Assembly: GCA_023453795.1 (NCBI GenBank)
Contig: JAEXSP010000016.1
Span: 1 to 64,000 of the forward strand
Origin: Bacillota bacterium
Lineage (GTDB): Bacteria > Bacillota > Clostridia > Acetivibrionales > JAEXSP01
Length of the DNA stretch: 64,000 bases
Direction: 5' to 3'
The translations under genes and the position numbers were made by a program. The notes beneath the pieces are model-generated. The model was not told the origin of the DNA, did no database searches, and saw only the letters and a list, made by a program, of their open reading frames with translations. Shown one piece after another: positions 15,933 through 25,663 of the stretch. How positions within the stretch are numbered: the stretch's first letter is position 1; each line of letters starts with the position of its first letter.

Positions 15933-16613
15933 TTATGCAAAATATGAGGCACTCAGTCCAATGAGAAGCTGTCCGACAAAATAGAATGGGGGTGCCTGAA
16001 ACATAGGGAATTTTTTGTTGATATATTGATATATACCCAATTGAAGATCACCTAAAAAGAAGCTAATAGTTCCGACAGTTAATAATATTGCCTGCGCTTT
16101 TGAAAACTCGGTTCCGTAAAAACAGGAAATTGCTCTTGAAATGACAAAACAGAAATTAGCTGCGTATATCATCGCTGGAATGCGCGCTTTCATGCTCATT
16201 TTACCTTCTGTCTTTCTTATAAAGCCTATCATCAGCAGAGAATAAAATATCAATAGAATCCCACATATTATAATATCTGCTTTATGAAATCCGTTAAAAG
16301 CAGTCAGCGTAATCCCATAGATCAGCAGGGCCAGGAAAAATATAAGCATACCTTTAATTAGAGCGGATTTGTCATCTCTGTTGACAAGGATTGAATCGGC
16401 GTAGGTAGAAACTAAAAGTCCGATTAATATCGGAATTGTATATCTTAATTGGTGTTCCGGCATGAAAAGGCTCAAGGCAGCAGCTATTGCCGCTATAAAG
16501 GTAGTTAATGGCTGGAATATCTTCACATATTTTAAAATATTCTTTTTTCTGGCTAGCATATCTCCAATCATAGAAATAATAAAAAAAGGAATCGTTAATA
16601 AGCAGTAATGCAT
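15933..16613 (-). CDS. YhhN/TMEM86-family membrane protein
   Basis: The ATG at 16613 has SD AGGAGG 7 nt upstream. The 226-aa protein has about seven to eight hydrophobic helices. Characteristic features are the IGDMLARKK region near the N-terminus, SRAISCFYG near 165 and the GDLQLG/PPFYFVGQLLIG C-terminal helices. YhhN proteins are related to TMEM86 lysoplasmalogenases, which cleave vinyl-ether lysolipids. Many Clostridia make plasmalogens, so that activity is plausible here but unproven. Confidence 0.75.
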   Translation of the reverse strand: MHYCLLTIPFFIISMIGDMLARKKNILKYVKIFQPLTTFIAAIAAALSLFMPEHQLRYTIPILIGLLVSTYADSILVNRDDKSALIKGMLIFFLALLIYGITLTAFNGFHKADIIICGILLIFYSLLMIGFIRKTEGKMSMKARIPAMIYAANFCFVISRAISCFYGTEFSKAQAILLTVGTISFFLGDLQLGIYQYINKKFPMFQAPPFYFVGQLLIGLSASYFA

Positions 16614-17017
16614 GATGGTTCCTCCTTACGATAATAGTCTCTGTTCATTGCACCAATATATCTCAGAAATACGAAAAATCAGACTCTTTTTACTTACGAA
16701 GTATCAAAGCATATGTATCATATTTACCATAATTACAATAATATTATATCTTAAGTATACCTAAGTCAAGTAACAATAAGGAAGATGGAGACAGGACATC
16801 AAAATATAAGTTTTGGGACTAATTTCATACAGTAATGGATTTTTTGTGACTTTTTGGTTGTATATAGATTGTAAATATTGTACAATTATAAAGGCAAATT
16901 CTTATTATTTCTGCTTATTTTAAACAACTTTCACTGCTATTTATCTGACCTTTTCTGTCGGATCGCCTGATATACATATTGTAAAGATATACAAAATTTT
17001 GCGGTATGGAGGTATAT
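16614..17017. other. Divergent intergenic region, YhhN gene and NRPS gene
   Basis: About 400 A/T-rich bases separate the two divergent starts and must hold both promoters. TTGTAAATATTGTACAATTA near 16868-16887 contains a short dyad (TTGTA/TACAA). I see no gene and no structured RNA. Confidence 0.4.
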
Positions 17018-20000
17018 ATGATAAATGTGACAAAGGAAAACAGTATCCAATCTGTTAAGAGAGGTGCACAGGAGCATCCGCTTTCGTGGTTTCAGGAGAG
17101 GATGTGGATGCTCAACTGGAAAAGGCCTGATGACTTGAGCTACAACATTCCTGTAGTTTTTCTTCTTGAAGGTGCACTAAACGTGGATGTTTTAAATAAA
17201 AGTCTGACTGAGATTCTCAGACGCCACGAAACACTGCGTGCGCGTTTTACAACTAATACGCGCGGTGAACCGGTTCAGGTAATTACACCGGAGCATCCGT
17301 TTACGTTACCGGTAATCCAGACTAAAGAGAGTGAAATCCCGCGTCACATATCACAAAATGCAGCACATGTATTTGACCTTTCAAAGGGCCCGATTTTCAC
17401 CGGGCGGCTCCTCGCTATAAATCCCGAGCGTCATTTGCTTCTGCTCAATGTACATCACATAGCTGCAGACGGCTGGTCAGTCGAAAGCATATTTTTCTCA
17501 GAATTGCAGGAGTGCTATGCCGCTTTCAGCAATGGAAGACCGCCGGTGCTTAAGACGTTGCCTGTTCAGTATACTGACTTTGCCTATTGGCAGCGTCGTC
17601 TCGATATGTCAAAAGATCTTGAATATTGGCAGAAGCATCTGGTTGACTATGAAGCATCCCTTGAGCTGCCGTCAGATTTTCTGCGAACTCCTCAATCAGG
17701 CAGCACAAGTGAACGTTTTGAATATCACTATCCGGCAGAATTCTCCCATTCTCTTGAGAAATTTGCTCAGTCTCACGGTTGTACAATGTTCATGGCTCTG
17801 CTTGCCGGTTTTGTAGTTACAGTAAACCGTTATACAGGCAAAGAGGATCTCTGTATAGGCACAACTGTTTCCGGCCGCGTTCTTCCGGAAATCGAGGGGC
17901 TTATAGGATTCTTCATCAATATTCTTCCGCTTCGGTTTTTCATAAATGAAGGTATAACAGTGGATGAATTTATGGAAATAGTGAGAAAAACTGCGCTTGA
18001 TGGTTTTGAGCATCAAACGGTACCATTCGAACGCATCGTTTATTCTTCTGCTGTCGAGCGCAGTGCTTCCGGTTCAATCGTACCGCTTGTGATCCGTCAT
18101 CAGAATTTTCCACGAACAAATCTGAAAAAAGAACTCCCGGGTGGAGTAAAATTCGGCTCATATCCGGGATATGAAGGTTACCGCACTGCAACAGGTCAAG
18201 GTGCAATCGCAAGATGCGAAGTAGAGATGTCTTATACAGGCGACAGCAGTGACCTTGAGGTTGAGATAATGTATGCTTCAGATCTGTATCGCGAGGAAAC
18301 TATCGAGCGCCTGCTGCGTCACCATGAACAGATCCTGCGTGAAATGATGGCAAATGGCAGGAAACGCTTGTCTGAACTTGACATGCTGACAGAAACAGAT
18401 CGGAACCGTTTGTTAATCGAATATAATAATACTCAAAACAAAATTGAAAATCCGTTGGATTTCGTCGGACGCTGGGAACAGCAGGTTCATAAAACCCCTG
18501 ATGCCATAGCCTGCCACGATTCATACGGATCATGGCGATACAGGGAAGTTAGCACTGCAGCAAATGCACTTGCTGCAAAGCTAGCCGGACAAGGTATCCG
18601 AAAGGGTGATATGCTGGCCGTCTGCATGGAGCGGAGCGCACCTCTTCTTGCGGCCTTTCTGGCTGTATGGAAAATCGGAGCAGCCTATGTTCCGCTTGAT
18701 CCGGCATATCCGGAATCATATCTTAAGATAATACTGAAAGATGCATTACCGAAGCTTGTTGTGTGCACCAGGGAACAACAGGCGAAACTGGGATTAAAGG
18801 AGGAATCCTGTTGTATCGTTGATTCGAAACTTGATGAGATAAAGGCGCCGGATAATTTTGTAATGACATCTGATCATTACGTAGCATGCAACCCCGGTGA
18901 TCTTGCTTATATTATGTATACCTCAGGCTCTACAGGAATACCTAAAGGGGTACGTATACCGCACATGCAACTGATCAACTGGCTTGATGGTCTGGAAAAG
19001 AAATGGCCCTTCCAAGCAGGTGAAGTTATCGCCCAGAAAACAACCATAGCATTTGCAGTATCAGTGAAAGAAATATTTACGGGACTGCTCAATGGCTGTC
19101 CGCTTGAATTTATTGATACAGATACTGTGAAGGATACCGCACTGTTTGTTGCAGCACTTCAAAAATCCAATTCAAGCCGCCTCAATATAGTTCCTTCACA
19201 CCTTCAGACAGTACTTGTATATTTAAAAAAGGAGGGCATTACTCTTCCTGCACTGCGTTTATGTATAACCGCAGGTGAACCCCTGACTGCCGAACTGGTG
19301 GCGATGTTCCGGGAGGTTTTGCCGCATGTACTGCTTGTGAATAATTACGGCTGCACAGAGCTTAATGACATCTGCTACTACGATACCACGGATTTTGACG
19401 GTTCACACGGCTTTGTTCCTATTGGAAGACCGATTCAGAATACACAGATTTATGTGCTCGACCGTATGGGACGACAGGTTCCTGAGGGAGTTCCCGGAGA
19501 GGTTCATGTGGCAGGAGCTTCAATGGCACTTGGTTATCATAATCTTGATGACACGACAAAAGAGCGGTTTTTACACAATCCGTATAGTAATGATCCGGAC
19601 AGCGTTCTCTATAATACGGGTGATGTAGTCAGGTATCTTACAGACGGAAATCTGGAGTACCTGGGACGGTGGGATCTGCAGGTAAAGGTAAGGGGATTCC
19701 GCGTTGATGTTCGTCACATCGAAAAGATTCTTGGCGAGTATGAAGGAATGGGTGTCCGTGCAGTGGTTGGTGAGGGAGGACAGCTGATTGCCTTTTATGT
19801 TGAACAGCCCGAACATTCCATTGACATCAGCAGGCTTAGGCTGTTCCTGGAGGAAAAGCTTCCGCCGTACATGATACCGACAACCTTTGTTGCGCTGCCT
19901 GAAATGCCGAAACTTCCAAACGGAAAACTCAACCGTCGTGCGCTTAAGACTTCGATCGGGAAGCTTCAGCAGAGTGATACCTACGAAGCTCCTACAACAG

Positions 20001-21055
20001 AAATGGAAAAGAAACTTGTTGAAATCTGGTCAGAAGTGCTTGAAATACCGGAAGAACGTATTGGAAGAAAAGCACACTTCTTTGAAATGGGAGGGCATTC
20101 ACTTTCGGCAACGCGACTCATTTCGAAAATAAAAGAACAGTTTGAGGTTGAAATCGGACTTTCGTACGTGTTTGAGCATCCTCGGCTCAATGAGATCGCC
20201 GACTATTTGACTGATATACGCAGTAAATCGAATAACAGTGACGATTATACGGCAATTCATGTACCCCGTAAATCTTCGGGCAAGGGACATCAGGTTAGCG
20301 TACCGGGACTTCTTGAAAATAAGGTGGTTCTTGTGACCGGTGGCAGCAGGGGGATTGGCCGCAGCACTGTAAGGCTTCTTGCTAGTCAGGGAGCTTCCGT
20401 GGCTATTAACTACCTTAAGAGTGAGGAACAAGCCAGGATGATAAAGGAAATAATTGAGGAGGATGGCGGTGTTGCGGATATATTCCAGGGAGATACAACA
20501 GATCCGCAGCAGGTTAATGAGCTTGTCAATAACGTTCGCCGCCGCTTCGGCAGAATTGATGTCTTGGTATCAAATGCGGCTATCGGATTTAAGGTTGCAC
20601 CATTTGTTGACAGTGAATGGGCTGATTTTGAACTGAAGCTTACTAACGAGCTTAAATCAATTTTCTTGCTCTGTAAAGCAGTGACACCTGAGATGATAGA
20701 GCGCAAAAGCGGCAGCATTATTGCTGTGTCGAGCACCATGTCCAAGTTTGCTCAGCACGGTTATGTTGCACACAGCTCAGCCAAGGCGGCACTTGATGCA
20801 TTTGTGAGGGCTGTGGCCTCGGAACTTGGTCCTGACGGAATTCGAATCAATATAGTTGCGCCGGGTCTTACATTAACCGACTCTACGGCTACAATGTCGA
20901 ACCAATTAAAGGATGCCTCTGCAACACGGTGTCCACTGCGCCGCAATGGCTTGCCGCGAGATATTGCCGGAGCGATTCTGTTCCTTGCCAGTGATCTTTC
21001 GCAGTTTATGACCGGTGTTTACCTGCCGGTTGACGGCGGGCATACGATGGTGTGA
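17018..21055 (+). CDS. Single-module NRPS (C-A-T) fused to a C-terminal short-chain reductase
   Basis: ATG 17018 (MINVTKEN) has GGAGG 5 nt upstream; the ATG at 17006 contains that SD. The 1345-aa protein has a condensation domain (about 25-440; intact HHIAADG near 145), an adenylation domain (about 465-960; YTSGSTG near 633, PNGKLNRRAL at its end), a carrier domain (about 975-1060; GGHSLS near 1024 with the phosphopantetheine serine) and an SDR domain (about 1100-1345; TGGSRGIG near 1107). There is no thioesterase. The adenylation core motif reads FAVSVKE where FDxS is usual, so the Asp that holds the amino group is missing. In the SDR the YxxxK tyrosine position is His (HSSAK near 1251). No neighbouring biosynthetic, PPTase or export gene is present. 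Confidence 0.9.
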   Translation: MINVTKENSIQSVKRGAQEHPLSWFQERMWMLNWKRPDDLSYNIPVVFLLEGALNVDVLNKSLTEILRRHETLRARFTTNTRGEPVQVITPEHPFTLPVIQTKESEIPRHISQNAAHVFDLSKGPIFTGRLLAINPERHLLLLNVHHIAADGWSVESIFFSELQECYAAFSNGRPPVLKTLPVQYTDFAYWQRRLDMSKDLEYWQKHLVDYEASLELPSDFLRTPQSGSTSERFEYHYPAEFSHSLEKFAQSHGCTMFMALLAGFVVTVNRYTGKEDLCIGTTVSGRVLPEIEGLIGFFINILPLRFFINEGITVDEFMEIVRKTALDGFEHQTVPFERIVYSSAVERSASGSIVPLVIRHQNFPRTNLKKELPGGVKFGSYPGYEGYRTATGQGAIARCEVEMSYTGDSSDLEVEIMYASDLYREETIERLLRHHEQILREMMANGRKRLSELDMLTETDRNRLLIEYNNTQNKIENPLDFVGRWEQQVHKTPDAIACHDSYGSWRYREVSTAANALAAKLAGQGIRKGDMLAVCMERSAPLLAAFLAVWKIGAAYVPLDPAYPESYLKIILKDALPKLVVCTREQQAKLGLKEESCCIVDSKLDEIKAPDNFVMTSDHYVACNPGDLAYIMYTSGSTGIPKGVRIPHMQLINWLDGLEKKWPFQAGEVIAQKTTIAFAVSVKEIFTGLLNGCPLEFIDTDTVKDTALFVAALQKSNSSRLNIVPSHLQTVLVYLKKEGITLPALRLCITAGEPLTAELVAMFREVLPHVLLVNNYGCTELNDICYYDTTDFDGSHGFVPIGRPIQNTQIYVLDRMGRQVPEGVPGEVHVAGASMALGYHNLDDTTKERFLHNPYSNDPDSVLYNTGDVVRYLTDGNLEYLGRWDLQVKVRGFRVDVRHIEKILGEYEGMGVRAVVGEGGQLIAFYVEQPEHSIDISRLRLFLEEKLPPYMIPTTFVALPEMPKLPNGKLNRRALKTSIGKLQQSDTYEAPTTEMEKKLVEIWSEVLEIPEERIGRKAHFFEMGGHSLSATRLISKIKEQFEVEIGLSYVFEHPRLNEIADYLTDIRSKSNNSDDYTAIHVPRKSSGKGHQVSVPGLLENKVVLVTGGSRGIGRSTVRLLASQGASVAINYLKSEEQARMIKEIIEEDGGVADIFQGDTTDPQQVNELVNNVRRRFGRIDVLVSNAAIGFKVAPFVDSEWADFELKLTNELKSIFLLCKAVTPEMIERKSGSIIAVSSTMSKFAQHGYVAHSSAKAALDAFVRAVASELGPDGIRINIVAPGLTLTDSTATMSNQLKDASATRCPLRRNGLPRDIAGAILFLASDLSQFMTGVYLPVDGGHTMV

Positions 21056-21097
21056 TCAACGAGCAGGGGACATTTCTTAAAAAAGAAGAGATACTGC

Positions 21098-21146
21098 CTT
21101 ATCTGGCACTGGTTCTGTGGTAATCGTAGAACTGGTGCCGGATAAG
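21098..21146 (+). terminator. Long hairpin downstream of the NRPS gene
   Basis: Arms 21098-21116 and 21128-21146 pair over 19 bp with three G-U pairs around an 11-nt loop. It is 43 nt after the NRPS stop. No T tract follows, so it may protect the 3' end rather than terminate. Confidence 0.45.
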
Positions 21147-21261
21147 TTGAAAGTAATTTATGTACTCAAACATCGCAAAAATCCCCAGAATCGTTGGATA
21201 TTTTGCTCGTTTCGTACTAATTATTTATTCAACTTATATAGATGGCTGCATTCAGAAAAAT

Positions 21262-21888
21262 TCATGTTTCCCTGTTGACGAAAGTATCTTTCCTGCCGCT
21301 AAACTCGTGTATCATTGAAGTGAGATCATTTTCCCTCTGCAGAGAACTTTTAATACGCGTTCTGTCTGCATAATTCCATCCGGAGGGTTCCCATAGATGT
21401 ATTACATCTTTGTTGAATTCACCATAATATTTCATTAGTCCCATATCAGTTTCAAGCTCTTCACCGACATGTTTACCGATTATCAGTTTTCCCTGAAAAA
21501 ATAAAAAGCCTTGAGTGCCTTCACTGCGAGTTCCTTTAGCTCTGTAATAAACCCTCAAAATCCAGTCACCCTTTTTTTCTAAATAATGATTATCAGGATA
21601 TATTGCTGCAACATAGTTCAATATACTGAGCGCACCTTTGATTTCTCTGTTGATTTCGTCTGACTGTTCGGTCCAACTTACAACGCAACCGGCGACATTC
21701 AGGTAATCCAGCCATTCTGTGATCTGAATGGGAGATGAAATCAAATATTTCTGAGAGATGATTTCAAGATCGCTTTTCAGTTTCGTTTCATATTTTTCCC
21801 TTATAATATGCGCATTGCCGGAGTCTGTTGTTTCTGAGATATACTCTTTTTCAAATAGAACGATTATTCTTTCAGGATCTTTTTCCAT
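21262..21888 (-). CDS. Hypothetical protein
   Basis: The ATG at 21888 has SD GGAGGCGG 5-6 nt upstream, so the 208-aa frame is a real gene. No family is recognised. The N-terminal half is helical and charged. The middle (WILRVYYRAKGTRSEGTQGFLFFQGKLIIGKHV) is beta-rich, and the C-terminus is basic. There is no signal peptide or membrane helix. It is convergent with the NRPS gene and divergent from the CE2 esterase; neither suggests a function. Confidence 0.6.
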   Translation of the reverse strand: MEKDPERIIVLFEKEYISETTDSGNAHIIREKYETKLKSDLEIISQKYLISSPIQITEWLDYLNVAGCVVSWTEQSDEINREIKGALSILNYVAAIYPDNHYLEKKGDWILRVYYRAKGTRSEGTQGFLFFQGKLIIGKHVGEELETDMGLMKYYGEFNKDVIHLWEPSGWNYADRTRIKSSLQRENDLTSMIHEFSGRKDTFVNRET

Positions 21889-22130
21889 TATCCCGCCTCC
21901 AGAATTAATTTCGGCTTACTGCCCTGTACACAATTCAACATTTGGATAATATTATTTACTTAATACTGCGATTGCATGTACAAGGAGTTATTTACCAAGG
22001 GGCAAGGAATAGCAAGGCGGATGAAGCTCGTCTACTGAGAAATACTTGTGAAAATAAACGACTCAAATTTTAATATTAATTCGAATATACTTAGTAAATT
22101 AATACATTATGGAAAATGGGGGAATTAACA

Positions 22131-23429
22131 ATGTCTATAAAAAAGGGAATTGCTTTTATGATTGTTTTGTTACTGTTTATGACGACAGTAATTCCTGCCG
22201 GAGCAGTGTTGGCAGCTGATTCAACGGCTGGTGCAGGGATCATATACGGAGATTACAACAATGACCAGAACGTTGATGCATTGGATTTCGCAGGCTTTAA
22301 GCAGTATTTGATGAATCCGAACCGTACATATACTTCTTGCTTGGATCTCAATATTGATAATACGGTAGATGCGATTGACTTTGCTATTATGAAACAGTAT
22401 CTTCTGAAAATTATAACTACTCTGCCTTACGGCGAGAGCAAGCCCGGCGTTCTTATAATAGGCCGATTTGATACCAGCGACCCTGCCGGTCCTAAATTTG
22501 CCTGGAGTGACACAACCATTAAAGCCAATTTCCAGGGAACGGGAATCAGTGTAAAGTTAAATTCCATGGGTGATAACTGGTTTAGTGTAATAATAGACGG
22601 CGTGGTTAAATCACCGATAAATGTCCCGGCTGGTTCATCATCTTCCTATACTCTGGCGTCAGGTCTGGCGAACGGAAACCATACCGTTGAACTGGTAAAG
22701 AGAACCGAATGCTGGGTAGGAGATGTACAGTTTCTAGGCTTTACTGTAACAGGCGGAAATCTTCTTGCTCCTCCAGCCCCATCTTCCAAACGAATAGAGT
22801 TTATTGGTGATTCTATAACCTGCGGCTACGGAAATGAAGGGACAAGCCAATACCAATCGTTTACAACGAAAAATGAAAATGCCTATCTGGCATATGGGGC
22901 TGTAACAGCCAGACTTTTGGGTGCAGATCCCATCACTGTTTGCTGGTCGGGTAAAGGCGTAGTCCAGAACTATGGCGGAGACACCGCAAATGATTTAATG
23001 CCTGCACTATATCCGCAAATACTGTCTTATAACAAAACCCTGACTTGGGATACCAGCAAATGGATTCCGCAGGTAGTGGTAATCAATCTTGGCACTAATG
23101 ATTTCAGCACCAGTGCTCCTGACACAACAGCCTTTACGACAGCTTACGAAAAACTTGTGAACCGTATCAGGGGGCAGTACCCAAATGCCCATATCTATTG
23201 TGCAATAGGGCCAATGCTGGGTGGGGATCAACTGAAAAATTGCAGGAATTGCATCACTTCAGTCGTTAACAAGAAAAACTCCGCAGGAGATCAAAAGGTA
23301 CATTTTATTGAGTTCCCTGTGCAAGATCAGGCAAACGGCTATGGGGAAGACTGGCATCCAAGTATAAAAACCCATCAGCTTATGGCAGACCAGCTTGCGG
23401 CACAGATACGCAAGGATTTAGGATGGTAA
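22131..23429 (+). CDS. Cellulosomal CE2 acetyl esterase with N-terminal dockerin
   Basis: ATG 22131 with SD GGGGG 8 nt upstream gives 432 aa. A signal peptide (about 1-33) is followed by a type I dockerin with two Ca-binding segments (GDYNNDQNVDALDF and LDLNIDNTVDAIDF, about 42-95), a CE2 N-terminal beta-jelly-roll domain (about 105-210) and an SGNH hydrolase domain. The catalytic serine is in GDSITCGYG (near 225) and the His in EDWHPS (near 407). CE2 enzymes remove acetyl groups from xylan or other plant polysaccharides. The dockerin would dock it onto a cohesin scaffoldin, so the organism is cellulosome-producing. Confidence 0.92.
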   Translation: MSIKKGIAFMIVLLLFMTTVIPAGAVLAADSTAGAGIIYGDYNNDQNVDALDFAGFKQYLMNPNRTYTSCLDLNIDNTVDAIDFAIMKQYLLKIITTLPYGESKPGVLIIGRFDTSDPAGPKFAWSDTTIKANFQGTGISVKLNSMGDNWFSVIIDGVVKSPINVPAGSSSSYTLASGLANGNHTVELVKRTECWVGDVQFLGFTVTGGNLLAPPAPSSKRIEFIGDSITCGYGNEGTSQYQSFTTKNENAYLAYGAVTARLLGADPITVCWSGKGVVQNYGGDTANDLMPALYPQILSYNKTLTWDTSKWIPQVVVINLGTNDFSTSAPDTTAFTTAYEKLVNRIRGQYPNAHIYCAIGPMLGGDQLKNCRNCITSVVNKKNSAGDQKVHFIEFPVQDQANGYGEDWHPSIKTHQLMADQLAAQIRKDLGW

Positions 23430-23502
23430 GACCACATTTTGTCAATGATGGTACTCAAATCCATTAGAATCTTATTTTTATTTATACCTTGGGGGTCATA
23501 AT

Positions 23503-23919
23503 ATGAAAATTGGACTTAAATGCAGTGGGATTTGGACAGAAATCGGAGACAAGGATGTTTTAAATGCTTTTTTTTCAACTATTTGTTATCGTTTGGAATC
23601 TAACAGGGCAGGCAGTAGGTATCCTAATATGCAAAATAAACTTAATTACGGTAGCCTTGAGCCTGATGATATACCAAGTGCCCTGGCGGAACTGGAGGAT
23701 ATCAGGAAAGAATTCATGTCTTTAAAGCCGGAAGACGTTGTTTGGGATTCCGAGGACTTGAATAAAAAGGCGCCGCAAGCTTTTTTCAGACAGCCTGATG
23801 CTTCAAACCTTTCGGAATGCTTTATCACTCAGGGAAGAAGAAATTATTTTGATGTCTTCACCGAGGTATTGGAGTTTAGTAAAAATCGTTTAATCAGTGT
23901 TAATTTCGAGGAAAGATAA
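23503..23919 (+). CDS. Imm70-like orphan immunity protein
   Basis: ATG 23503 has SD GGGGG 7 nt upstream. The 138-aa protein has the features I associate with the Imm70 family: an opening on a beta strand, NKLNYGSLEPDDIPSALAELEDIRKEF in the middle, the VVWDSEDLNKKAP motif, and a C-terminal ITQGRRNYFDVFTEVLEFSK helix. Imm70 proteins neutralise polymorphic or contact-dependent toxins. No toxin gene is adjacent here, so it may be an orphan defence against rivals' toxins. Family assignment is from memory of motifs. Confidence 0.65.
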   Translation: MKIGLKCSGIWTEIGDKDVLNAFFSTICYRLESNRAGSRYPNMQNKLNYGSLEPDDIPSALAELEDIRKEFMSLKPEDVVWDSEDLNKKAPQAFFRQPDASNLSECFITQGRRNYFDVFTEVLEFSKNRLISVNFEER

Positions 23920-23944
23920 TTAAAGGATTTACTTATTTCATGTG

Positions 23945-23996
23945 AAAGCCGGTGTTTCTTATCTGCACATGCAGGTTGATAATACCGGCTTTTTAT
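23945..23996 (+). terminator. Terminator after the Imm70-like gene
   Basis: AAAGCCGGT...(G)TT and AATACCGGCTTTTT (23945-23956 with 23981-23994) pair around a 24-nt loop and end in TTTTT. Confidence 0.75.
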
Positions 23997-24145
23997 GCGT
24001 GTGTTAGCTGTATTTTACATAAAGTAGTTTAGAAAAGTATTGTACACTTTAAGCATTTTTGGTATATTTGTTTAAGTTGAGTAAAGTTCAATCTGAAGCA
24101 AATTATAATATAGATCTATAAGTGGAAAAAGAAAGAGGTTAGTAT

Positions 24146-25336
24146 ATGATTATTAAACCAAGGTTTCGCGGATTTATTTGCACTACTGCACACCCAACCG
24201 GATGTGAACAATATGTGAAGAGTCAAGTGGAATATGCTTCAAACAGGAAATTATCAAGTGGTCCCAAAAAGGTTCTGGTAATTGGTGCTTCTACCGGTTA
24301 TGGCTTGGCTTCAAGGATTGTATCGGCTTTTAGCTGTGGGGCTGCTACAATCGGGATTTTTTATGAAAAAGCCGCATCGGATAATAGAACTGCTACTGCC
24401 GGATGGTATAACGCTGCTGCATTCGAAAGGTTTGCGAATGAAAAAGGTTATTATGCAAAAAGTATCAATGGAGATGCATTTTCCAACGAAATAAAAAATC
24501 AAACCATAGATATGATAAAAAGGGATTTGGGCAAAATAGACATGGTTGTATACAGTGTTGCTACGGCAAGACGTACTGATCCATTAACAGGCATTACCTA
24601 TACTTCCGCGTTAAAGCCGGTAGGAAATACTTACACCAGCAAGACAGTCAACTTTCATACAGGAGAAGTGTCTCAAGTAACTCTTGAACCTGCAAATGAA
24701 GACGAGATAGCTCAAACTATAAAGGTTATGGGCGGAGAAGATTGGGAGATGTGGATGACGGCTTTGGCACAGGCGGGTGTTCTTGCGGACGGAGTAATTA
24801 CCCTTGCTTACTCGTATATCGGACCTGAAATTACCCATTCCGTCTACCGTGAAGGCACTATTGGAAAAGCCAAGGATCACCTTGAAGAAACAGCAAAGAA
24901 ACTGACCGGACAATTGGCTGAAATCAACGGTAAGGCTTATGTTTCGGTAAATAAAGGGCTTGTTACTCAGGCAAGCTCGGCTATACCCGTTGTTCCTTTG
25001 TATATATCCCTTCTTTATCGGAGCATGAAGGAAAAGGGTCTCCATGAAGGTTGCATAGAACAAATGCACCGTTTGTTTGCCGAACGTATATATTTGGAAA
25101 ATGTCCCTGTAGACGAAAGCGGAAGGATCCGTATGGATGACTGGGAAATGAAGCCGGAAATTCAGGCAGAGGTGGATGAAAAATGGAGAACTATTGATAC
25201 GGATAATATTGAATGCATTTCAGATATTGCCGGCTATCGTCAAGAGTTTTTCAACTTGTTTGGCTTCGGATATCCGGACGTTGACTATGGCAGTGATGTA
25301 AATGTTGATATCCTTGTACCAAGTATAGATGATTAA
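24146..25336 (+). CDS. fabV: FabV-type trans-2-enoyl-ACP/CoA reductase
   Basis: ATG 24146 with SD AGAGGT gives 396 aa, the family's normal size, larger than FabI. The opening IIKPRFRGFICTTAHPTGCE, the NAD-binding VIGASTGYGLASRI and the catalytic segment AYSYIGPEITHSVYREGTIGKAK (Tyr and Lys with the FabV Y-x8-K spacing) are all canonical. It reduces the enoyl double bond in fatty-acid elongation, or crotonyl-CoA in some anaerobes, with NADH. It is flanked by terminators and stands alone. Confidence 0.95.
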   Translation: MIIKPRFRGFICTTAHPTGCEQYVKSQVEYASNRKLSSGPKKVLVIGASTGYGLASRIVSAFSCGAATIGIFYEKAASDNRTATAGWYNAAAFERFANEKGYYAKSINGDAFSNEIKNQTIDMIKRDLGKIDMVVYSVATARRTDPLTGITYTSALKPVGNTYTSKTVNFHTGEVSQVTLEPANEDEIAQTIKVMGGEDWEMWMTALAQAGVLADGVITLAYSYIGPEITHSVYREGTIGKAKDHLEETAKKLTGQLAEINGKAYVSVNKGLVTQASSAIPVVPLYISLLYRSMKEKGLHEGCIEQMHRLFAERIYLENVPVDESGRIRMDDWEMKPEIQAEVDEKWRTIDTDNIECISDIAGYRQEFFNLFGFGYPDVDYGSDVNVDILVPSIDD

Positions 25337-25663
25337 TATAAAGGTTTAAATATCATAGAATCAAAAATAGAAAGCTGGGGCTTAATATGCCACAGCTTTT
25401 TTGACATTAATGAGAGAAAAAACTGTTTTTTTGTTGTAATTGGTGGTAAAATCAGGTTAACATATTTTACTTGGGATAGGTAAAATAATAATTCTACTTT
25501 CGGGATTCATTAAATTATAACTTTAGATAATCTTTAACAGTGTATTTCCGGGTTTGTTCATTGGTAAGAGCTGTGGTATCGGTAAAGAACTGAATTTTTA
25601 AATTTTGATTGTGCAGAGTTCGAATTAGTTTACATTAAAATAATTACACAAGGGGACATAATT
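25337..25663. other. Intergenic region before the WGR-DUF4132 cluster
   Basis: It holds the fabV terminator (25370-25402) and then about 260 A/T-rich bases without a gene. The SD of the first WGR gene (AAGGGGACA) is at its right end. No clear consensus promoter was found by eye. Confidence 0.4.
25370..25402 (+). terminator. Terminator after fabV
   Basis: AAAGCTG-GGGC and GCCACAGCTTTTTT (25371-25401) form an 11-bp stem with one G-to-A mismatch, followed by TTTTTT. Confidence 0.85.
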
